A DNA stretch of 64,000 bases from Fulvia fulva (GCF_020509005.1 NC_063021.1:434001-498000); one strand, 5' to 3'. Shown: positions 45,117 through 56,018, counted from the first letter of the stretch. Program-made: numbers and translations. The notes: generated by a model from the letters alone, not told the origin.

Positions 45117-46364
45117 ATGAAAGACCCGTTCCCCATCGCACCTCCGACGGCTCTCATTGAGCTGGTGAAGCCTATTGCCGATCCCTTGGGTCTGCCCTCT
45201 CTGGCATTGCACGCTCACGAGGTGCTCTTTGCGTTCGGGCTGTACATATTCATCGATACTGTCGTCTCGCCGATCTTATCCAGCAGACTATGCCCGGGCA
45301 CCTACAACAAGCTTAACAAGCGGACTCGACTCAACTGGGATGTGCATGTCGTCTCATTCTTCCAGTCGGTATTGATCAGCGCGCTGTCACTGTACGTTAT
45401 CTTCTACGACGAGGAGCGAGCAGCCCTTCGACCACGAGGAAGATGGGAGGAACGAATCTGGGAATACACGGGCGTCTCCGGCCTCTGCCAGTCCTTCGCA
45501 TTGGGCTACTTCATGTGGGACTTCTACAAATGCGCCTGGCACGTTGAGATCTTTGGCTGGGGAATGTTGGCACACGCGATTTCAGCTTTCAGTGTCTTCG
45601 CCCTTGGGTACAGACCTTTCATCCACTTCTATGCGCCCATCTTCCTGCTGTACGAACTCAGTAGCCCGTTCTTGAACATCCACTGGTTCTGTGATAAGCT
45701 CGAACTCACCGGATCGATCTACCAGGCTATCAACGGAGTCTTCCTGACGGGAACCTTCTTCGCTTGCAGACTGGTCTGGGGTAACATCAGCTCTTTCTGG
45801 GTCTTCTACGATATCTTCCACGCGATCCAAAAAGGCAGCACGAGCATCACGAACACCGACACCGGAGCACCAAAGCACTACTCCGCTGACGATCTGCTCA
45901 CTATCTATGGAGATGAGCAAGGACAAAGGCTAGCATTTTCAGGAGGCTACAAAGTCCCAATCTGGCTCGGCTTGGTCTACCTCGCCAGCAACCTGACGCT
46001 GAACTCCCTCAACATCTTCTGGTTCGGCAAGATGATCGAGACGATTCGCAAGAGGTTCGACCCACCACTCGGCACGAAAAGCAAAGGAGAAGAATACTCT
46101 GGTTATGAGCCAAAGGAGAAGGTCAAGAAGGAGAAAGCCTACAACACAAGCGCTGCGCAAAGACTCGACCCGAACGCGAGCCAGCCCGTCACTTCGAGCG
46201 GCAAGGGTAGTGTCAAGGCTGCAAGACAAAGAGCTGAGGCAGCGATGGATGGGGCGATTGCGAGCAGTGAGGACATCAACACGCAGAGGGTCACACTGGC
46301 GGACGGCAGCAAAGGCGTGCAGGTAGAAGGGCAAAGGACGCTGCGGACAAGGAGGAAAGCGTAA
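45117..46364 (+). CDS. TLC-domain (TRAM/LAG1/CLN8-like) membrane protein
   Basis: An intronless frame of 415 residues from ATG 45117. Membrane segments: ALHAHEVLFAFGLYIFIDTV, VVSFFQSVLISALSLYVIFY, VSGLCQSFALGYFMWDFYKC, HAISAFSVFALGYRPFIHFY and two further ones up to about 320. The order H-VS-FFQ, YFMWD, GWGMLAHAISAF, ELSSPFLNIHWF fits the TLC fold of fungal ER membrane proteins. The ceramide-synthase Lag1p motif (paired His) is not evident, so it is more like the TMEM56/CLN8 branch than a ceramide synthase. A Lys-rich cytosolic tail (KEKVKKEKAYNTS) ends RTRRKA. It may handle ER lipids; the substrate is unknown. Confidence 0.85.
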   Translation: MKDPFPIAPPTALIELVKPIADPLGLPSLALHAHEVLFAFGLYIFIDTVVSPILSSRLCPGTYNKLNKRTRLNWDVHVVSFFQSVLISALSLYVIFYDEERAALRPRGRWEERIWEYTGVSGLCQSFALGYFMWDFYKCAWHVEIFGWGMLAHAISAFSVFALGYRPFIHFYAPIFLLYELSSPFLNIHWFCDKLELTGSIYQAINGVFLTGTFFACRLVWGNISSFWVFYDIFHAIQKGSTSITNTDTGAPKHYSADDLLTIYGDEQGQRLAFSGGYKVPIWLGLVYLASNLTLNSLNIFWFGKMIETIRKRFDPPLGTKSKGEEYSGYEPKEKVKKEKAYNTSAAQRLDPNASQPVTSSGKGSVKAARQRAEAAMDGAIASSEDINTQRVTLADGSKGVQVEGQRTLRTRRKA

Positions 46365-47256
46365 GGAAGTGGCTAGCCTGGGAATTGTTGGTATCTTGGC
46401 AGCGTGTTAGCGAATTGCGGGTGGATAGTGTGCGCCTGAACGACATAGACCACGGTATGAGCACGCGCTTTTCATGGTAGCCCAATTCCACTTGGTGCAC
46501 CTACGACTTCGCACTACTATGGCCTTCACAGGCCGGACAGAAGGATCATTTGGGAGTGTCTGTGTGCTCCTGCCGATCCGAACTTTCTCATACTTCACAG
46601 TGGACCATCAGAAGCAGTTGCCAGACTCTAATGCCGCCCGGGCCATTGCAACGAGTGGTCTCTGCAACCCAAATCTGCTAGGTAAGACGGCTTTAGATCC
46701 AATAAGAATGCGGCAGTACGCGAGCGCCTCGTTCAGATGCCACGATCTACGCATCGCTCTAGCACGCTGGCTGGTTCAAGCAACGAGGTCTGGGGCGAAG
46801 ACGACGATGCGCTCGGCGGCAACGAACTTTGTCCGCTGCCCTTGCACCTTCCACACTGTTTGTGCCGCGCTGGATGTCCGTTCGACCACTTTCTCAGCGA
46901 CTGTATGATCAGCTCGACGATGCAGGATCTACACCGGACCATAACCACCTGCTGCTTGCGTAGACTCTCTGTCCGCATCGCCAAGTCTGCCCCTTGCCGG
47001 TGTGGCTCTCAAGATGACGCCAGTTGCCAGTCCAACGACCAAGCCTCTGTACGACGTACGATCGATTGGTGAGCAGACGAACTGCTGTGGCCGAGGTGGT
47101 GGCGCACGCAGGGTGCTACTGCTTGTGGCGCGAACTTCGCCTTGTCTGCAGCTGCTGGCGCTAGATTTCAGCCCTTCCTAACTTACGGCCAGCTTTAGCT
47201 CGCCGCTCACTGCAGGACAAGATCATCGCCATCTGTTGCCTCTCTGGAGTGTCAAC
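46365..47256. other. intergenic with a partial repeat copy (R3)
   Basis: No gene is supported, though plus-strand frames of about 110-145 codons run through it. The segment 46761-46843 matches part of the inverted-repeat pair at 48464-48702 and 51949-52170. The rest is promoter of the HET gene. Confidence 0.4.
46761..46843 (+). repeat. partial copy R3 of a local repeat family
   Basis: Aligns with the distal third of R2 (51949-52170): shared words include GCACGCTGG/CACGCCAGC..GTTCAAG, CGATGCGCTCGGCGGC (shared with R1 as GCGCTCGGCGGCCAT) and AACTTTGTC..CTGCCCT. Same orientation as R2. Confidence 0.5.
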
Positions 47257-48408
47257 ATGTCCGGATCTGCTCAGCACACGGCTTTCAGCCACGGCCCTGA
47301 TAATGTATCGTACAAGTACAAGCCACTCCACGAAGAGGACATCAGGATCGTCAAGTTCGACACAGAGGCCTCGCGAGATGACCTGCGTCTATTGTCCGAG
47401 CACAGGCCAAGGGGCATGGAAATCCCGTACTATGCCTTGTCCTACTGCTGGGGCGATGCGAGAGTTCAGAAGCGAATTACTCTCGATGACCAATCATTCA
47501 TGGTGACCTCAAGCCTGCTCGAGGCTTTGACTGCGCTTTCAGCTTGGCTGGGACCAAAGCATGCGTATTGGATTGACGCAATCTGCATCAATCAGCATGA
47601 CATCAACGAGAGAAACTCCCAGGTCCAGCAGATGTGGCGCATATTCAGCGGCGCTGTTCGCGTCGTCTCATGGCTTGGACCGGATGACCACGACACGAAG
47701 GCTTTGTTCGATGCCTGGACAAAGGCTGGAAACGAGACGACTGAAGTTGACGAAGCAATTGTCGAAAGAGGAATCGGTGCTATCCTTTCTCGGCCGTACT
47801 TCACCAGGACCTGGGTCATCCCCGAGATCATGCAGGCCCGTAAGATTGTCCTCGCTTGCGGCTCTTCGTACTTCCCTCAACGAGCTATGCAAGCATGGCT
47901 AAGCATGACCTCCAGCGCTCTACGGAACAGACACGAACTCTTACTATGCTCCCATCTTCGCCGTTTCTCCGATTTGCCTAAGATTGCGTTATCATCGCCG
48001 TTCCAACTCAACGTGGTCATTACAGCCTACGAATCCAGCTCCTGCTCCGATCCTCGAGACAGAGTCTTTGCCATGTTGAGCGACCCTGGAACCGTTGCGC
48101 TCAGACCAGCGCTTTGGCTGAAAGCGGACTACTCCTTGACTGTCGAAGAGCTGTGGCTGGAGGTGATGAGGCAGCACACGGCACTAAATCTACATCACGC
48201 TTGGGACCAACTCGCCAACGATGTCTCGGGTTTTGGAAGCTGTCTAGCAGATGCTTTGGGTGTTCGAGTAAGATCCGAACCATTTGGCAGATGGCTCGCA
48301 CAGCAGATAGGTATCGCATGGCAGCCTGATGACTGCAGCAGCCATGTTGCAGTGCTCAAAGCTGGAGGTGTCATCATGATCGGCCGAGCCCTGCATCCCA
48401 TCATCTGA
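47257..48408 (+). CDS. HET-domain (heterokaryon incompatibility) protein, short form
   Basis: The ATG at 47257 starts 383 residues without introns. The HET domain has its usual landmarks in order: EIPYYALSYCWGD, AYWIDAICINQHDINERNSQ, VQQMWRIFSGAVRVVSWLG and RPYFTRTWVIPEIMQARKIV. HET domains trigger cell death after allorecognition in filamentous ascomycetes, and resemble TIR domains in fold and NADase-type activity. The usual RxWVxQE reads RTWVIPE here. Many family members have 550-700 residues; this one stops early (GRALHPII), so the C-terminal half is short or lost. It lies next to a local repeat and a membrane protein gene. Confidence 0.85.
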   Translation: MSGSAQHTAFSHGPDNVSYKYKPLHEEDIRIVKFDTEASRDDLRLLSEHRPRGMEIPYYALSYCWGDARVQKRITLDDQSFMVTSSLLEALTALSAWLGPKHAYWIDAICINQHDINERNSQVQQMWRIFSGAVRVVSWLGPDDHDTKALFDAWTKAGNETTEVDEAIVERGIGAILSRPYFTRTWVIPEIMQARKIVLACGSSYFPQRAMQAWLSMTSSALRNRHELLLCSHLRRFSDLPKIALSSPFQLNVVITAYESSSCSDPRDRVFAMLSDPGTVALRPALWLKADYSLTVEELWLEVMRQHTALNLHHAWDQLANDVSGFGSCLADALGVRVRSEPFGRWLAQQIGIAWQPDDCSSHVAVLKAGGVIMIGRALHPII

Positions 48409-48463
48409 ACACTGCTTGCTGGTGGTTCCACCGAGCCATAGAACGATTCTCAAAGAATCGGAA

Positions 48464-48702
48464 CGAGGGCAGGTGACAAAGCTGATGGCCGCCGAGCGCT
48501 TCGACTGATTATTGAAGCAAAGGCCTCTACTTGAACACGCTGGCGTGTAGCTGGTTAGTGAGGTCGTACATATACGGTCGAGCTTAAACCGCGTCGTCAT
48601 ATGTCTGATTCACGACTACGCACCCTTTGGACAGCATTTCGGAAGCACAGTCGACACCTAGGCCGGCAACATACTTTGTCACCAGCCCTTGGAAGGGTCT
48701 CC
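48464..48702 (-). repeat. inverted repeat R1 (partner of R2)
   Basis: The reverse complement of this segment aligns end to end with 51949-52170. The longest shared words are CACGCCAGCGTGTTCAAG and TTTGTCACCTGCCCTCG, plus CCAAGGGCT..TGACAAAGTA and GTTGCCGGC. In one frame both encode QGLVTKYVAGLG near their start. R1 lies just after the HET gene, R2 after the membrane protein gene. Confidence 0.8.
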
Positions 48703-49478
48703 AGCGGCACGCACATACCAGACCCACGCAAGCCCGACTATTTGAAACGCATAGCAGGACATGCGGCCCTAAACCAATGGAGTGTAGCCACCAGTCGCGG
48801 TGGAGCTCACATACCATGCTTCGCTTCCGAGACGCGCTTGCCACGCCATGACTTCCGCAACGACCAGTGCTCCAGCATCCACTCGTGACGAACGGTGTAT
48901 AAGAAATGGTTCACAATGAGGTCGCGGTGCCAATAGTCAAGATAGTAGATTCTATCAGCCGATCATGGCCATCTGAGCAGGCACATGGCCAAGCCTTGAC
49001 CCCTACCCCCAACTTTGCCTGCAATGCCTATGGACCGGGCGCTCATGATCTCGCTTGGTGAAGCCGAAGCGTCACCCTCATTTGGTGTCAAGAGTCAGCT
49101 GAGCTATAACCAGAAAGTTGCCGAGCTTGATTCATCTGCGTTTCGCAGGACTTTCGACTGATGCAGCCCAGTGGGGGCTAAAAATGGCCGCGAGAGGCTT
49201 CGCATGGAGACTTGCTGCGCCTGTGCAACACACCACATTCGACTGCGCCGAGCTTCGGATGGCTCGTATAACGATCTGCTTCGCTGATCGGAATGGACAC
49301 CAACTTTTACACAAGAACAAAGGCAGCATGAACGACATATTCTACTCATCGGACTCACCGGATTGAGGCTCAACGTTGCGCTTTAGCCCAGCTCTGAAGA
49401 TAGATCGGAAAGCATAAACCGGCACCACGGACACCGTCTCGTTCAGGTCGCCAAAGCTCCTGAGCTCACGGACACGCC
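48703..49478. other. intergenic, no gene seen
   Basis: Promoter of the membrane protein gene. Open frames on both strands show no motif. Confidence 0.4.
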
Positions 49479-51663
49479 ATGTTGGGGTTCCACTATCTCG
49501 CTCCAACACTGACGGTCGGATGTTTGCTTTTCGGCATTCTTTGCGCCGTTGGGCATCACTACTTCTACCTTAGCCTTGATGGCAGGCCCGCGCCAACATT
49601 GTTCGACAACATGAAGATCGCCGGGATGGAGGTCTCCCATCAGCAGTTCAATACGGCGATCGGCACGACCTTTGCATTTCTCGTCCGGTCCCTTCTAGGC
49701 TTTGCAATTTCGTTGTCTTACTTCCAGCTGGTTATGCGGGCTATGATGGGATCGGGCGACACGCGAACTAAAGTCGGACATCTTGATGTCCTCTTCTCTG
49801 CGCTAGAAAACATCTTTACCCTTGGACATCCTGCTTTGTGGCGGCAACGTCCGCTACTCTTCGTTGTAGCCGCTGTAGCTTGGTGTGTACACTTCCAGAT
49901 ATTTTCACGACTTTGTGACTGACCGCACAGGTTCCTTCCCCTGGCTTCGATCATTACGCCAGCAACACTGTCAGTCGGTACCGCATTTCCGCCTTCGCAA
50001 CTCCTCGATGTGCCTCACATCGGGCTCGCCAGTCTGAACATGTTGTCGGACATGTTCCGCGTGGCCAACTCGACCCTGGAAAATCAGCTCTTCTATTACA
50101 ATGGCCCAAGCAGTGCTGTCAGGCGGATCGTATTTGCCACTGCTGCTCAGGGCGCAATCTTACCCGTCCAAGCACCCGCTGCAAACTCTTCTTGGAGCTT
50201 CACGTTTGCCGCGCCAGTCTTGCAATGCCGTGATCTTACGTCGACAACAAAGCGAGCCATTGGAGCGAGCATGCTGGAATACATGCTCCCTCCAGATCAA
50301 ATGGGCTGTGCTCATACGCCAGGCTTTATGGCATGGCATCCTTACAATCTCAGCGCGGAGTCAAGTGTTCAGGACATACTCCCTTTCAAGCGACAGAACG
50401 GCAATGGCACTATCTTCTTCGATGATAGACCCTACAATGATCAACGCTATTTAAGTGGCAGTGAGCAGTCTGGTCTCTTCATCGCTGCCACTGGATGGTC
50501 GCTGATCGACCGGCTATGCCCAGATGATGGGTCTCAAGGTTCAGTGGAAGGCATCCTCGATCACTTCAATTCCTCAACAATGCTGAAGTGCGAAGTGCAC
50601 AATGCAACGTACCATACGGAGTTCTCATTCGTTGATGGCACGCAGCAGGTAACCGTGCACACATCCCATATAAGCGAAGCAGCAGTTATCGGTCAGCCAG
50701 GTGTTCAGATACTTTCAGAGTCGCAAGAGAGCGCGCCCGGTGCAGCATGCGAACCACCAACACAGAACGGTACTATGCTAGCAGCACCACCCTGCTTCTT
50801 CGACGCCTCTCTTCTGAGAACGCTCTCCTACCAGGCCATGATGGACTCTCTATCGGAGTTACTATCAGGTCTGGTCTGTCGCCGGAACGAGTGGGACCTT
50901 GTTTTTGCGTCTAATTCGTCCGTCGCCAACACAGTGCTCACAAGCACCCCGGAGCTGGACTTTCTCGAGGACTATCGTACTGTAAGCCATCCTGATTCGC
51001 TTTTCGACCTCGCGCAGACTTGGTCTGAGCGGCCCTTCGCTGGCATAGTCCATCAAATGTCACAACATAGGAGACGATCACTGAAGGATGCGATGGAAAG
51101 GCTGTTTATCAACATTACCATCAGTCTGATGAGTTCTCCGGAGTTGCAGTGAGTACAAGTATATCAGGTGACCCGGGTATACATAAATACTGACAGAACT
51201 AAGGTACAACACTTCCTCTGCATTCTATCCGCCGCCGACACAGGTAAAGTTCGAAATGAGGAACGACATTTATGCATACTCTCCACAAAAGCTTGCATTG
51301 GCATATGGCGTCGCCATAGGTGCTTCTGCCATGATTGTGGGCTTGGGGCTAGCCTCAGTCATTGTCCGCAAAGCCTCGTTCAGCAACAACTTTTCGACAA
51401 TCTTCCGGCTGTCTCGGGGAGCTAGTACCGACACCGATTTCGATGACGACGATCTTGATGGTAGGGTTCCATTGCCGGAGCGGATTAGACAAGCGAAGGT
51501 CTCGTTTCGAGATGTGGGCCAGACGAAACCACGGTCCGGAAATTGTGAGGCACTCCGTGAACGTAGCGCAGAGGTCATCAATGTGCCGCTGCATGTGATT
51601 GTGTCGGAGCAGACGCTGTGTCCGGATAATGTGACTGATGGGGGGAGGAGTAGCCAATCGTGA
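49479..51663 (+). CDS. large multi-pass membrane protein of a fungal-specific type
   Basis: Exons 49479-49882, 49931-51148 and 51204-51663 join in frame to 693 residues. The layout is TM1 at about 8-30 (LAPTLTVGCLLFGILCAVGH), TM2 at about 62-85, TM3 at about 122-145 (PLLFVVAAVAWFLPLASIIT), a long extracellular or lumenal loop of about 410 residues with many N-x-S/T sites and several Cys, then a final TM near 570 (LALAYGVAIGASAMIVGLGL) and a cytosolic tail. This arrangement (three N-terminal TMs, a glycosylated loop, one C-terminal TM) is seen in a widespread family of uncharacterised ascomycete proteins. No enzymatic motif. R1 and R2 flank it. Confidence 0.75.
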
Positions 51664-51948
51664 CGATCTGTGTGGCTTTGGCAGGGGTGAGAGTACCGTG
51701 GCTTCGTGGAATATATGATGAAAGTGTTAGAGCAAAGGGGGAATTTGAGATCTGAATGAAAATATACGATGATGTATGAGCAATGAAAGATGCAGACTGA
51801 ACAGTGCGCTTCAATAACGCAAAGCAAATGTTCGTCCCTCAACCTGATGGAGGCCTCTATATTTCATAAGAGCACGACTTCGTTTTGGTAATCGTGAAGC
51901 ACGTCTCGCGCTGGTCGTGATGCCGGTCGCCCACGAGCTCCGAGCTCA
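51664..51948. other. intergenic, no gene seen
   Basis: 3' region of the membrane protein gene up to repeat R2. A-rich with stops in all frames around 51720-51800. Confidence 0.4.
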
Positions 51949-52170
51949 GAGTCTCCAAGGGCTAGTGACAAAGTACGTTGCCGGCTTGGGTCTCGACTTT
52001 ACTTCTTCTTGGAATGCTGTTCAATGGGCGCATAGCCGCCAAAGACACATACGGCGACGCGCTGCAAGCTCGACTACATCGGTACGGCCTTGCTGCTTAG
52101 CTGCACGCCAGCGTGTTCAAGCAAGGGCCTTAGCTTCAATGATAGCAACCAACTTTGTCACCTGCCCTCG
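51949..52170 (+). repeat. inverted repeat R2 (partner of R1)
   Basis: Best-preserved copy. It lies in an open frame from ATG 51917 to 52261 that includes LQGLVTKYVAGLGLDFTSSW and ends SMIATNFVTCPRS. The other copies are frameshifted relative to it, so this copy may be nearest to an original coding sequence, perhaps an exon from a duplicated gene. Confidence 0.8.
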
Positions 52171-52435
52171 CTCGAGCGCGCAGTTTACGTCGCGTCACAT
52201 GAAGCCAGCGACGTTGCACTGGGAAATGCCTCACACAGCATGTAATGACAGAACTCAGTGAGTTGAAGTCAGGCGCAGTCTTAATCTGAATCTCAGGAAT
52301 CGTTCTTTCGGCCGTTATGTGATATGTACAACCATGCTCGCAATCTCGCTATACCAATACCAATGCCAATGCTATATGATTCTCGTACTGTACAGTCCAT
52401 TCTCTCGGCGATCTCGTCATCTGTGATCGAATCGC
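52171..52435. other. intergenic, no gene seen
   Basis: 3' region of the PhiA-like gene (minus strand). Nothing recognisable. Confidence 0.35.
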
Positions 52436-53056
52436 TTACTGGTACTGCCAAGCCGAAGCAGTCTCATCACCAACCTGCACAACTCTCCAGGTAAAACCCA
52501 AGCAGCCCTCGCCAGCGTTGCTACCCCCAACTCTCGCAACAGACCAGATCCCGTACCCAGAGTTGAACTCATCCACCGGGCAAGCAAACCAATCCTGGCC
52601 CTCAAACTGGAACTTCGCGTCGTATGCGATCGCGAATCCCTCCGTAAGTGCTGGACCGGATGTCATCGCAGAGTGCGCCGGTGTAAACTTCAACTGCCCG
52701 GCAAGCTGACCCGTCGCCTCGTCTCCCACAGTGACATAAACCTGCTGACCGCCTGGCACCATCGTGGAGAGCGAGAGGGTTCCCTGGCCGTTGAGGTAGG
52801 AGAAGATGGTCTGGTTGGTGTTGGCGGATGTGCAGGCGCCTGTGGAGCCGGCGACGGAGTCTTCGGGGCAGTAGGTTGTGGTGTTCTTGCCGATGTACAA
52901 GGCGCCGCTGTTGGCGTTGATGGAGCCGAAGTGGATGGGGGAGGCGGAGCGGAGGGCCAGGCCGCCGAAGCGGAGGGGCTCTGTTGTGCCGGCTTGGGGA
53001 ACTGGGGAGGCGGCTGCGAGGGCGGCGAGGGATGCTGCGGCGATGAAGGACTTCAT
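52436..53056 (-). CDS. PhiA-like secreted cell wall protein
   Basis: The ATG at 53056 gives a 206-residue protein with signal peptide MKSFIAAASLAALAAASPVP. Characteristic blocks are LALRSASPIHFGSINANSGA, YIGKNTTTYCPE, SLSTMVPGGQQVYV, FTPAHSAM and a C-terminal CLGFTWRVV...WQYQ. These match the PhiA family, which is abundant in phialides and conidial walls of Aspergillus. Four Cys probably form two disulphides. PhiA genes respond to the conidiation programme, so it is notable that an AbaA-type factor lies in the same window, 24 kb away. The frame is open up to 53278, but the extension is low complexity and lacks a better start. Confidence 0.85.
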   Translation of the reverse strand: MKSFIAAASLAALAAASPVPQAGTTEPLRFGGLALRSASPIHFGSINANSGALYIGKNTTTYCPEDSVAGSTGACTSANTNQTIFSYLNGQGTLSLSTMVPGGQQVYVTVGDEATGQLAGQLKFTPAHSAMTSGPALTEGFAIAYDAKFQFEGQDWFACPVDEFNSGYGIWSVARVGGSNAGEGCLGFTWRVVQVGDETASAWQYQ

Positions 53057-54089
53057 TTTGATGGTTGGGAGTGGTGGTTGTTGGTATTGAAGTTTGGTTG
53101 TTGGTGTTTGAGGTGTTGAGATGATGTGTTTGTATTGTGTTGTTGTGATAATGAGAAGGATTCCCATGGCACCTACCTCGTCCTTATATCTCCATCCCAA
53201 CTGCACTTGGACATCCACCTTCGATACCACTCTACGAAGATCTTCAATATTGATATCCATAGCTTCTGTGAATAGCAACCGCTATGACGTCGAGTAAAGT
53301 AGCACAAGGGCTTTCTCGGAACATTCGACCGAACGATACGAGACTTGTCACAATACTCTGCGCGCTGTGCTGTATAGACGACCTCGTATTGACCTTGGCA
53401 TGATGCGGGAACAGTGGCGTCGGGTCAAGCGTTGTGTAGCCGGCAGCCGTCGGCATGGCTTGGCGCAGCATAACTGCATACTGGTCGGGCCATGTCCTCC
53501 GAACGGCGATCTTGCCGTGTAGAACTCTGGCTAAAGGCACTTGTATAGAGTGGAAGTAGATCCCACCTCGTGATGCAAGGTTAGAGTAACACTTTAGGGT
53601 GCTGCGCCGACCTCTAGATGAACTTCGCACAGATCTGCAGGGTCCCTAAAATTAGGGCGCTTTGGTGGAGTAGAGTGTGGATCGACGACGATGTCATTGT
53701 GTAGTTTTGAAAGATCTTCGGGAAAGCGGCGACGGTGTGGTTCAGAGTGCGTTTACTAGATAGCACCGTGGCGAAGCGATGCGTTGATGTACAGCGTGAC
53801 ACTTCAAGAATAGATCTGTTAGCAGCATTCTTGCTGGAGCTCGGGATGTTCTTGAGAAAGAATTGCAAGTGGTCCACAAGCCGACTGTACCGTGATCGTG
53901 AACGTGACTTCACAGCTTCGTGATGACTTCGTATGATCAACTCTGGACGTGGATGGCAGATCGATCGCGGACTTGGATCGTTCAATACCGGCACTCGTAC
54001 GGACTTGAAGAGCTCCATGCTTCAATCAAAACGATGAGCCCGCCCTTCTGCCATACGAGACGCTTATTTCGACCTGAATCGCTCCATTA
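53057..54089. other. intergenic, about 1 kb, no gene seen
   Basis: Promoter of the PhiA-like gene. Two minus-strand frames (53244-53630, 53614-54018) overlap in different frames and show no motif. Confidence 0.4.
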
Positions 54090-55181
54090 TCAGCCTTCCT
54101 CGGTCTTCTCACCGTCATCTTCTGCTGGCGGTGCCGGAGAAGCGGCCTTTGGCGGTCCAGCTCCTGCTTTGGGTGGTGGAGGTGGTAACCCATCACCTGA
54201 CGGCTTGGGTGTAGAATTTCCCTCCAGCTCACGACTCTTCTGCTCTCCTTCAGCAAAGTAGTCATCCAATGCCGCAGCGGGTGCATGATGAGCCCGTGCC
54301 TTCTTCGTCTTCCCTCCCTTTGGTGGACCTCCAGATGGCGGAGGCGGTGTAGCCCCTTGTCCAGCAATCGGCATATTCGCAGGCACCAAGAAATCCGCCG
54401 GCGGCGGTGGCGCGCCATAAGTCTCCCCAGCAGTAGGCGCCTGGTACACTGGCATATCCTGGCCTTGTCCCCCACCAGCTTCGAACAACGTCTCCCCAGG
54501 CGCCTGCGCCGGCTCCGTCAAAGGCGCAGGAATCCGATGCAGCGCCCCATAGCCCAACGTGCACCCCAACGCTCCATCTCCACCCCAATTCTTCGCCGGC
54601 GTGATCGTCACCATCCTCGTCACATCATACTCCTGATTATACACAAACAACCTCAACGGCCGATTCAAGAACGCCTCCACAATCTCCCCAATCCCCGCGT
54701 CACCTCTCAAAGGGCCCTCCGGACTGCCAATGACATAGTCGCTGTACGGCAGAAGTCCAGCAACATCGGCAGGTGAGTTCGGCATGACGTCCAAGATATG
54801 CCATACATCGTCCACAACATTTAGCGGACTCCATTGCAGTGCAAGACCCAGACTACCTCCGTCTGTAGGGACGTTGACATAAATCTCACGAATCTGACTT
54901 CCTTTCGCGCCGTACACACCGAGGGAGACGACATTACCAGCACAATTCTTGATCTCTGTCATGAACAACTGCGGATCCGGATTGTCGATATTATGGCCAT
55001 TGATACCGATGATGAAGTCGAACCAGGGCTCTACAGTGATGTCCGGGTTCGTGTTGCGCAGGACCTGGAAGCCATAATGGTTCTGTGAGGTGGGCTTGTT
55101 GCCGCCGCTTTGGGCTGCTGCGTTCGGGTCAGAGTCGAGACGCGAGATGAAGCGGTTGACGGCGCCGAAGAAGTTGGCCAT
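54090..55181 (-). CDS. GRASP/Grh1 Golgi stacking protein
   Basis: An intronless 363-residue frame from ATG 55181. Two PDZ-like GRASP domains are visible: GFQVLRNTNPDITVEPWFDF with FIIGINGH (about 38-65) and SLGLALQWSPLNVVDDVWHI with LDVMPNSPADVAGLLPYSDY (about 110-155). They are followed by EIVEAFLNRPLRLFVYNQEY and ALGCTLGYGALHRIP. The C-terminal third is Pro/Gly-rich and disordered. Grh1 sits on early Golgi or COPII membranes and acts in tethering and unconventional secretion. The N-terminus MANFFGAVNRF lacks the Gly2 myristoylation site of animal GRASPs; fungal forms use an N-terminal amphipathic helix, and the F-x2-AV-x-RFI pattern fits. Confidence 0.92.
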   Translation of the reverse strand: MANFFGAVNRFISRLDSDPNAAAQSGGNKPTSQNHYGFQVLRNTNPDITVEPWFDFIIGINGHNIDNPDPQLFMTEIKNCAGNVVSLGVYGAKGSQIREIYVNVPTDGGSLGLALQWSPLNVVDDVWHILDVMPNSPADVAGLLPYSDYVIGSPEGPLRGDAGIGEIVEAFLNRPLRLFVYNQEYDVTRMVTITPAKNWGGDGALGCTLGYGALHRIPAPLTEPAQAPGETLFEAGGGQGQDMPVYQAPTAGETYGAPPPPADFLVPANMPIAGQGATPPPPSGGPPKGGKTKKARAHHAPAAALDDYFAEGEQKSRELEGNSTPKPSGDGLPPPPPKAGAGPPKAASPAPPAEDDGEKTEEG

Positions 55182-56018
55182 TGTTGCGGTGGATGTGGTT
55201 TTGGGTATCGGTGTTGTTCTGATGTGATGCGAAGGAAGGAGATGAGAGTCGTTGTTCTCATTGGCGCGTTGCGATTGGTTGAAAAGGCCGCGTCTGAGCT
55301 TTGATGCCTGAGGCTGTAGGTTAGAACTAGCGCTTAGGTTTGTGCCGGGTAAAGTCATGGGACGACGGCAACACACTCACTCTTGGGACTGAAAACAACA
55401 GAAACACCTGAATGCAGTCTTTACCGATTACATACAATGTGTGCTTAGTCTTCAGGGCTTACGATACACTGAACGATCCACACTTTGGAGTTTGTAATTT
55501 TGGAAGCATTCCTCCATCAACTTCCCCTGTGTGCACACCATTTTTGCTGACACACTTCGACGGCGAGCTAAACCGTCCAACTCAAGACCCTAAGGCCACG
55601 AGACGCCTTTGACTTGACCCTCGTGCTGCGGTCAGCACTTTACAACGCCGAGATGTGTCAATACTCCCTTGAACCGTAGAGATCTCCGTTAAGTTGAGAC
55701 CCCAACGCTTGCTTTGCGTTACTGAAGCGCACTATTGACCTTGCATCTTTCACTACTCATGAGCCGTACAAGTCAAGGACCCAGCAGTGACAATACCATT
55801 GCCAAAAGTACGAGAGAGTTTATATGCAAGCCTCCAAGCAGCAACAAGTCGCTCGCTCAGCCGCAACAAGAATGGTTCCAAACAAGAAATCGGCGGGTAC
55901 TATACCCACAGCCCTTCACACCCAAAGTAACGCCAATGCCTCCGAAGAGCCCATCCACCCAAGTCATCATGATCATACTTCAACATCAACCCTACCCTAT
56001 CCATACCCAACAGCACTC
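55182..56018. other. intergenic, GRASP promoter and INCENP 3' region
   Basis: No supportable gene. A plus-strand frame from 55735 runs antisense into the INCENP gene and is not coding-like. Confidence 0.4.

Noticed and set aside
52673..53119. Gly/Ala-rich plus-strand frame
   Set aside because: Antisense shadow of the PhiA-like gene.
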